From NCBI GenBank assembly GCA_900119535.1, contig FPJT01000007.1:146317-210316 (forward strand): a stretch of DNA of 64,000 bases, written 5' to 3'. Source of the DNA: Ruminococcus sp. XPD3002 (GTDB lineage: Bacteria > Bacillota > Clostridia > Oscillospirales > Ruminococcaceae). Position 1 is the stretch's first letter. Each line of letters starts with the position of its first letter. This document shows positions 61,756 through 64,000 of this stretch, in pieces. A program made the position numbers and the translations under genes. Below the pieces are notes generated by a model that worked only from the letters and a program-made list of their open reading frames with translations, searched no databases and was not told the DNA's origin.

Positions 61756-61765
61756 AATTTATTGA

Positions 61766-61969
61766 ACGTTATCAGAGTATATCAAAGAATTATGTCATAA
61801 ACGTTATCCGAATATCAATGCAACTAATTATTATAAAGCAATAGAGCTTGCCGATGAAGCGAAGCATGAATACGATGAAATAAAAAATGAAGTTAGATCT
61901 CTTGAAAAAGAAATACGTGAACTTAGTGGCGCTTCTCTTGTTTTGGATAAAGGTGATGATCCGGTTTGA
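61766..61969 (+). pseudogene. C-terminal fragment of an unknown coiled-coil protein
   Basis: An open frame with no start codon reading ...YYKAIELADEAKHEYDEIK... and ending KGDDPV-stop; the regular charged heptads and acidic tail look like a real protein end. The preceding part of the gene is missing. Between 61970 and 62128 the sequence is AT-rich without features. Confidence 0.35.
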
Positions 61970-62128
61970 TAATCAAATTAAGTTACTAAAATATTATCAT
62001 CTCTGTAATTTTTCTCACTTTTTTACCGTGAATTATATAAAAAAACATGATATAATACAGACAACAAAGAAAAAACAACCTATATAGTATCTAAATCAGT
62101 CCAGAATCAACTTTTTTATGAAAAGCGC

Positions 62129-62157
62129 TTGACATTTGTGTATTATTGATGTATAAT
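62129..62157 (+). promoter_or_regulatory. Consensus promoter of the CRISPR array
   Basis: TTGACA (62129-62134), 17 bp, TATAAT (62152-62157), 36 bp before the first repeat. It makes the plus strand the crRNA strand, agreeing with repeat orientation. Confidence 0.88.
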
Positions 62158-62192
62158 ACAATTAAAGAGAACTATGCTTTGTATAGTTTCCT

Positions 62193-62498
62193 CAAGTAAA
62201 CCCCTACCAACTGGTCGGGGTTTGAAATTCAACGCACCGTGTCGAAATGACTACATCTACAAGTAAACCCCTACCAACTGGTCGGGGTTTGAAACCGTGA
62301 TATGCAATCCAATCAAAATCTCTCAGCAAGTAAACCCCTACCAACTGGTCGGGGTTTGAAACTGAAGTTCTCGTCCTCCTCGCAGCTACTCTCTCAAGTA
62401 ACCCCCTACCAACTGGTCGGGGTTTGAAACTCAACGCACCGTGTCGATTAAGCTAGGTCTAACAAGTACCCCCTGCCAAGTGGTCGGGGGTTCTTACT
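62193..62498 (+). CRISPR. Type VI-D (Cas13d)-like CRISPR array, 5 repeats, 4 spacers
   Basis: 36-bp repeats at 62193-62228, 62260-62295, 62327-62362, 62395-62430 and a degenerate one at 62463-62497/8; spacers of 31, 31, 32 and 32 bp. The repeat begins CAAGTAAACCCC, has AAACCCC/GGGGTTT arms around TACCAACTGGTC and ends GAAAC, which from memory equals the published repeat of the R. flavefaciens XPD3002 Cas13d. Repeat 1 ends in T instead of C and repeat 4 has one A-to-C change in the stem. No cas gene lies in this window, so an effector must be elsewhere. Confidence 0.93.
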
Positions 62499-62506
62499 TC
62501 TAAAAC

Positions 62507-62550
62507 AAAAAAGCTGCCTGAGCATTTTTCAGCTCAGACAGCTTTTATTT
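62507..62550 (+). terminator. Terminator after the CRISPR array
   Basis: AAGCTGCCTGAGC and GCTCAGACAGCTT arms around an 8-nt loop followed by TTATTTG; A-rich on the other side, so it may work in both directions. Confidence 0.8.
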
Positions 62551-62633
62551 GATATAATTTTGTTTTCTCACTTTTTTTACTTGCATTTACCTCATTAATG
62601 GTGCATAATAGTTACAGAGAAAGGAGAGATGCT

Positions 62634-63740
62634 ATGATAAGGATCAGCGGTGAATATACAAATGCTTTAGTTTATACAGGCAACATTGATGAATGTGCTT
62701 ACTCGCAGATCATGGAACTTTGTAATCATTTCGCTTTTAAGAATGCTGAAGTAAGGATCATGCCCGATTGCCATGCAGGAAATGCCTGTGTTATTGGCTT
62801 CACAGCAGTTCTGAATGAGAAGAGGATCATTCCGAATATTGTGGGCGTCGATATTGGATGCGGAGTTATGGCTACACTTTTCAGAACTGAACAGGATATT
62901 GATTTCAAGAACCTTGATAACTTTATCCGTGCATCTGTTCCAAGCGGAATGTGTATCCGTGAGAACCGTTATACGTATATTGAACCCGAAATTATCTCAG
63001 AAACAGATGATATCTGCCGTATCATCCACGCAGAAGACAAGAGGGATATGTTCCTCAACAGTCTCGGAACACTCGGAGGAGGAAATCATTTCATTGAGAT
63101 CGGAAGAATCAATGATGACACATATATGCTTACAGTCCATACAGGAAGCAGAAGTCTTGGGCTGAACATCTGTAAGTATTTCCAGAGACACGGATCAGTA
63201 ATTGATGAGGATTTGAAGCGCAGTCTCATCGAAAAGCATAAGTATGCTGAGTCTGAGGAAGAACATATTGCGATCCGGAATGAAATAGAATGCTTGAAGA
63301 CAGTGAGCAACGACCTCGCATATATCTATGGAGATATGTATGATAACTATATCTCCTGTATGCTCAGCGCAATGCGCTACGCCCGTGAAAACCGCACTAT
63401 TATTTCGGATATGATCATGAATCACCTCGTAACAAGCGTTGGCGCAGATGTTTCAGAACGTTTTGATACTGTACACAATTATATCGATTACTATGATGAT
63501 GACAGGATCATTATCAGAAAGGGAGCTGTATCGGCGAATACAGGTCAGATGCTCTGTATTCCTCTTAATATGCGTGATGGTATAGTAATAGGAACAGGTA
63601 AGGGCAATTCAGAATGGAACAATTCTGCACCGCATGGTTCGGGACGTGCTTTAAGCAGGTCACAGGCAAGAAAGCAGATCTCGGCTCAATCCCGAATTTT
63701 GTGTAAACGCAAAACAGTGCATATTGAAAACATAGATTGA
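62634..63740 (+). CDS. rtcB: RtcB-type RNA ligase
   Basis: 368 residues from ATG at 62634 (AAAGGAGAG site). Metal and GMP-binding motifs are present: MPDCHAGN (D45), GVDIGCGV (D73, C76), GTLGGGNHFIEI (H152), HTGSRSLG (H169), H281, RKGAVSANTGQ and the guanylylated His in PHGSGR (H334). Joins 2',3'-cyclic phosphate or 3'-phosphate ends to 5'-OH ends with GTP and Mn2+. Only 34 residues follow H334, about half the tail of E. coli RtcB (408 residues, His337), and the tail sequence (ISAQSRILCKRKTVHIENID) is unlike the usual one. No archease gene is seen. It follows the CRISPR array on the same strand. Confidence 0.9.
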   Translation: MIRISGEYTNALVYTGNIDECAYSQIMELCNHFAFKNAEVRIMPDCHAGNACVIGFTAVLNEKRIIPNIVGVDIGCGVMATLFRTEQDIDFKNLDNFIRASVPSGMCIRENRYTYIEPEIISETDDICRIIHAEDKRDMFLNSLGTLGGGNHFIEIGRINDDTYMLTVHTGSRSLGLNICKYFQRHGSVIDEDLKRSLIEKHKYAESEEEHIAIRNEIECLKTVSNDLAYIYGDMYDNYISCMLSAMRYARENRTIISDMIMNHLVTSVGADVSERFDTVHNYIDYYDDDRIIIRKGAVSANTGQMLCIPLNMRDGIVIGTGKGNSEWNNSAPHGSGRALSRSQARKQISAQSRILCKRKTVHIENID

Positions 63741-63747
63741 TTATGAT

Positions 63748-63781
63748 GAGACCGGCAGATGAGATGTCGGTCTTATCTGCA
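63748..63781 (+). terminator. Terminator of rtcB
   Basis: AGACCGGCA...TGTCGGTCT hairpin followed by TATCTGC; moderate strength. Confidence 0.55.
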
Positions 63782-63796
63782 TTGTAGCATGATCCT

Positions 63797-63838
63797 GTTC
63801 ATCTGTCAAGAGGGGCTAGCCCCTCTTGACAGATGAAC
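63797..63838. repeat. 42-bp perfect palindrome at the IS end
   Basis: GTTCATCTGTCAAGAGGGGCT joined directly to its exact complement, centred on CTAG. It lies between the rtcB terminator and the transposase stop and probably contains or adjoins one terminal inverted repeat of the IS. Confidence 0.75.
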
Positions 63839-63851
63839 GCGCGCGCCGTCC

Positions 63852-64000
63852 TCACTCAGGCAGGCGTTCACCATAGTAGATGACCAGCTGGGCATAGATC
63901 CGGCTCCAGTCCTGCCGCCGGCCGGTCCATTTCTTCGTAATATCTTTCATCGCCAGATACAGCAGCTTGAACAGACTGTCATCAGTCGGGAAGACCGAGC
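63852..64000 (-). mobile_element. IS256-family transposase, C-terminal part
   Basis: The minus-strand frame entering from the right edge reads SVFPTDDSLFKLLYLAMKDI...W (then TGRRQDW, AQLVIYYGERLPE, stop), the typical end of IS256 mutator-type transposases. GC content is clearly higher than around it. The rest of the element lies beyond the window. Confidence 0.88.

Noticed and set aside
62204-62434. Minus-strand open frame of 76 codons
   Set aside because: It only reads through the CRISPR repeats and spacers and has a periodic, repeat-derived sequence.
58756-64000. Search for a Cas13d, WYL, Cas1 or Cas2 gene near the array
   Set aside because: No frame in this stretch approaches the length of Cas13d (about 950 residues) and no HEPN R-x4-H pair, WYL or Cas1/2 motif was seen; any effector lies outside the window.

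Overview
The window is a chromosomal segment of a low-to-moderate GC, Gram-positive, cellulosome-building anaerobe, most likely Ruminococcus flavefaciens or a very close relative. Three things point there: six secreted proteins carrying type I dockerin-like modules (two are GH9 cellulases), a complete Clostridia-type spoIIIA operon, and a CRISPR direct repeat that matches, from memory, the published repeat of the R. flavefaciens XPD3002 Cas13d (type VI-D) system. Species assignment is an inference.

Layout. 1-5.6 kb: minus-strand core block of an M22/TsaD-like protein (partial), nusB, an Asp23/Gls24 protein and spoIIIAH to spoIIIAA. 5.7-8.6 kb: GH9-CBM3-like-dockerin cellulase. 8.6-19.2 kb: housekeeping genes (TrpR/YerC-like regulator, cobalamin adenosyltransferase, RNase P RNA, tRNA-Lys, tRNA-Arg, gdhA, folC, Dabb and GNAT proteins, pyruvate kinase, PcrA helicase). 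19.6-33.3 kb: zinc phospholipase C-like protein, LRR-transglutaminase-dockerin protein, an ABC permease fragment, Ca/Na antiporter, 1-phosphofructokinase and glycosyltransferase pair, GGDEF protein, AraC regulator, and a CBM4-Ig-GH9-dockerin cellulase. 33.8-37.0 kb: a T-box-led operon ending in tyrS, with a GNAT gene, a zeta-toxin-like P-loop gene and a PD-(D/E)XK-like gene between leader and synthetase. 37.1-42.1 kb: tRNA-Thr and a YtrA-type GntR/ABC-2 operon ending in a catalytically dead beta-lactamase-fold membrane protein. 42.4-48.8 kb: second LRR-transglutaminase-dockerin protein, an erythromycin-esterase-family protein and a small dockerin protein. 49-54.1 kb: FtsX-type permease, ATPase, response regulator and histidine kinase, a typical peptide-stress module. 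54.2-58.8 kb: accessory genes (U32-like protein, esterase/metallo-beta-lactamase fusion, AlkZ-related protein, LRR protein, KptA). 59.5-64 kb: dockerin-repeat protein, TetR regulator, gene remnants, the CRISPR array, RtcB RNA ligase and the 3' end of an IS256-family transposase.

How it fits together. The dockerin proteins are presumably exported and docked onto a cellulosome or cell-surface scaffold, supplying cellulases and possibly adhesion or protein-crosslinking functions. The most unusual accessory stretch is the right end: a promoter-led type VI-D-like array with no cas gene in view sits about 130 bp upstream of an RtcB gene. RtcB rejoins 5'-OH and 2',3'-cyclic-phosphate RNA ends, the chemistry that HEPN nucleases such as Cas13 leave; a 2'-phosphotransferase (KptA) lies 3.5 kb away. 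Whether these are functionally linked is a hypothesis. The second notable stretch is the tyrS operon, where accessory genes have been captured behind a tyrosine-type T-box.
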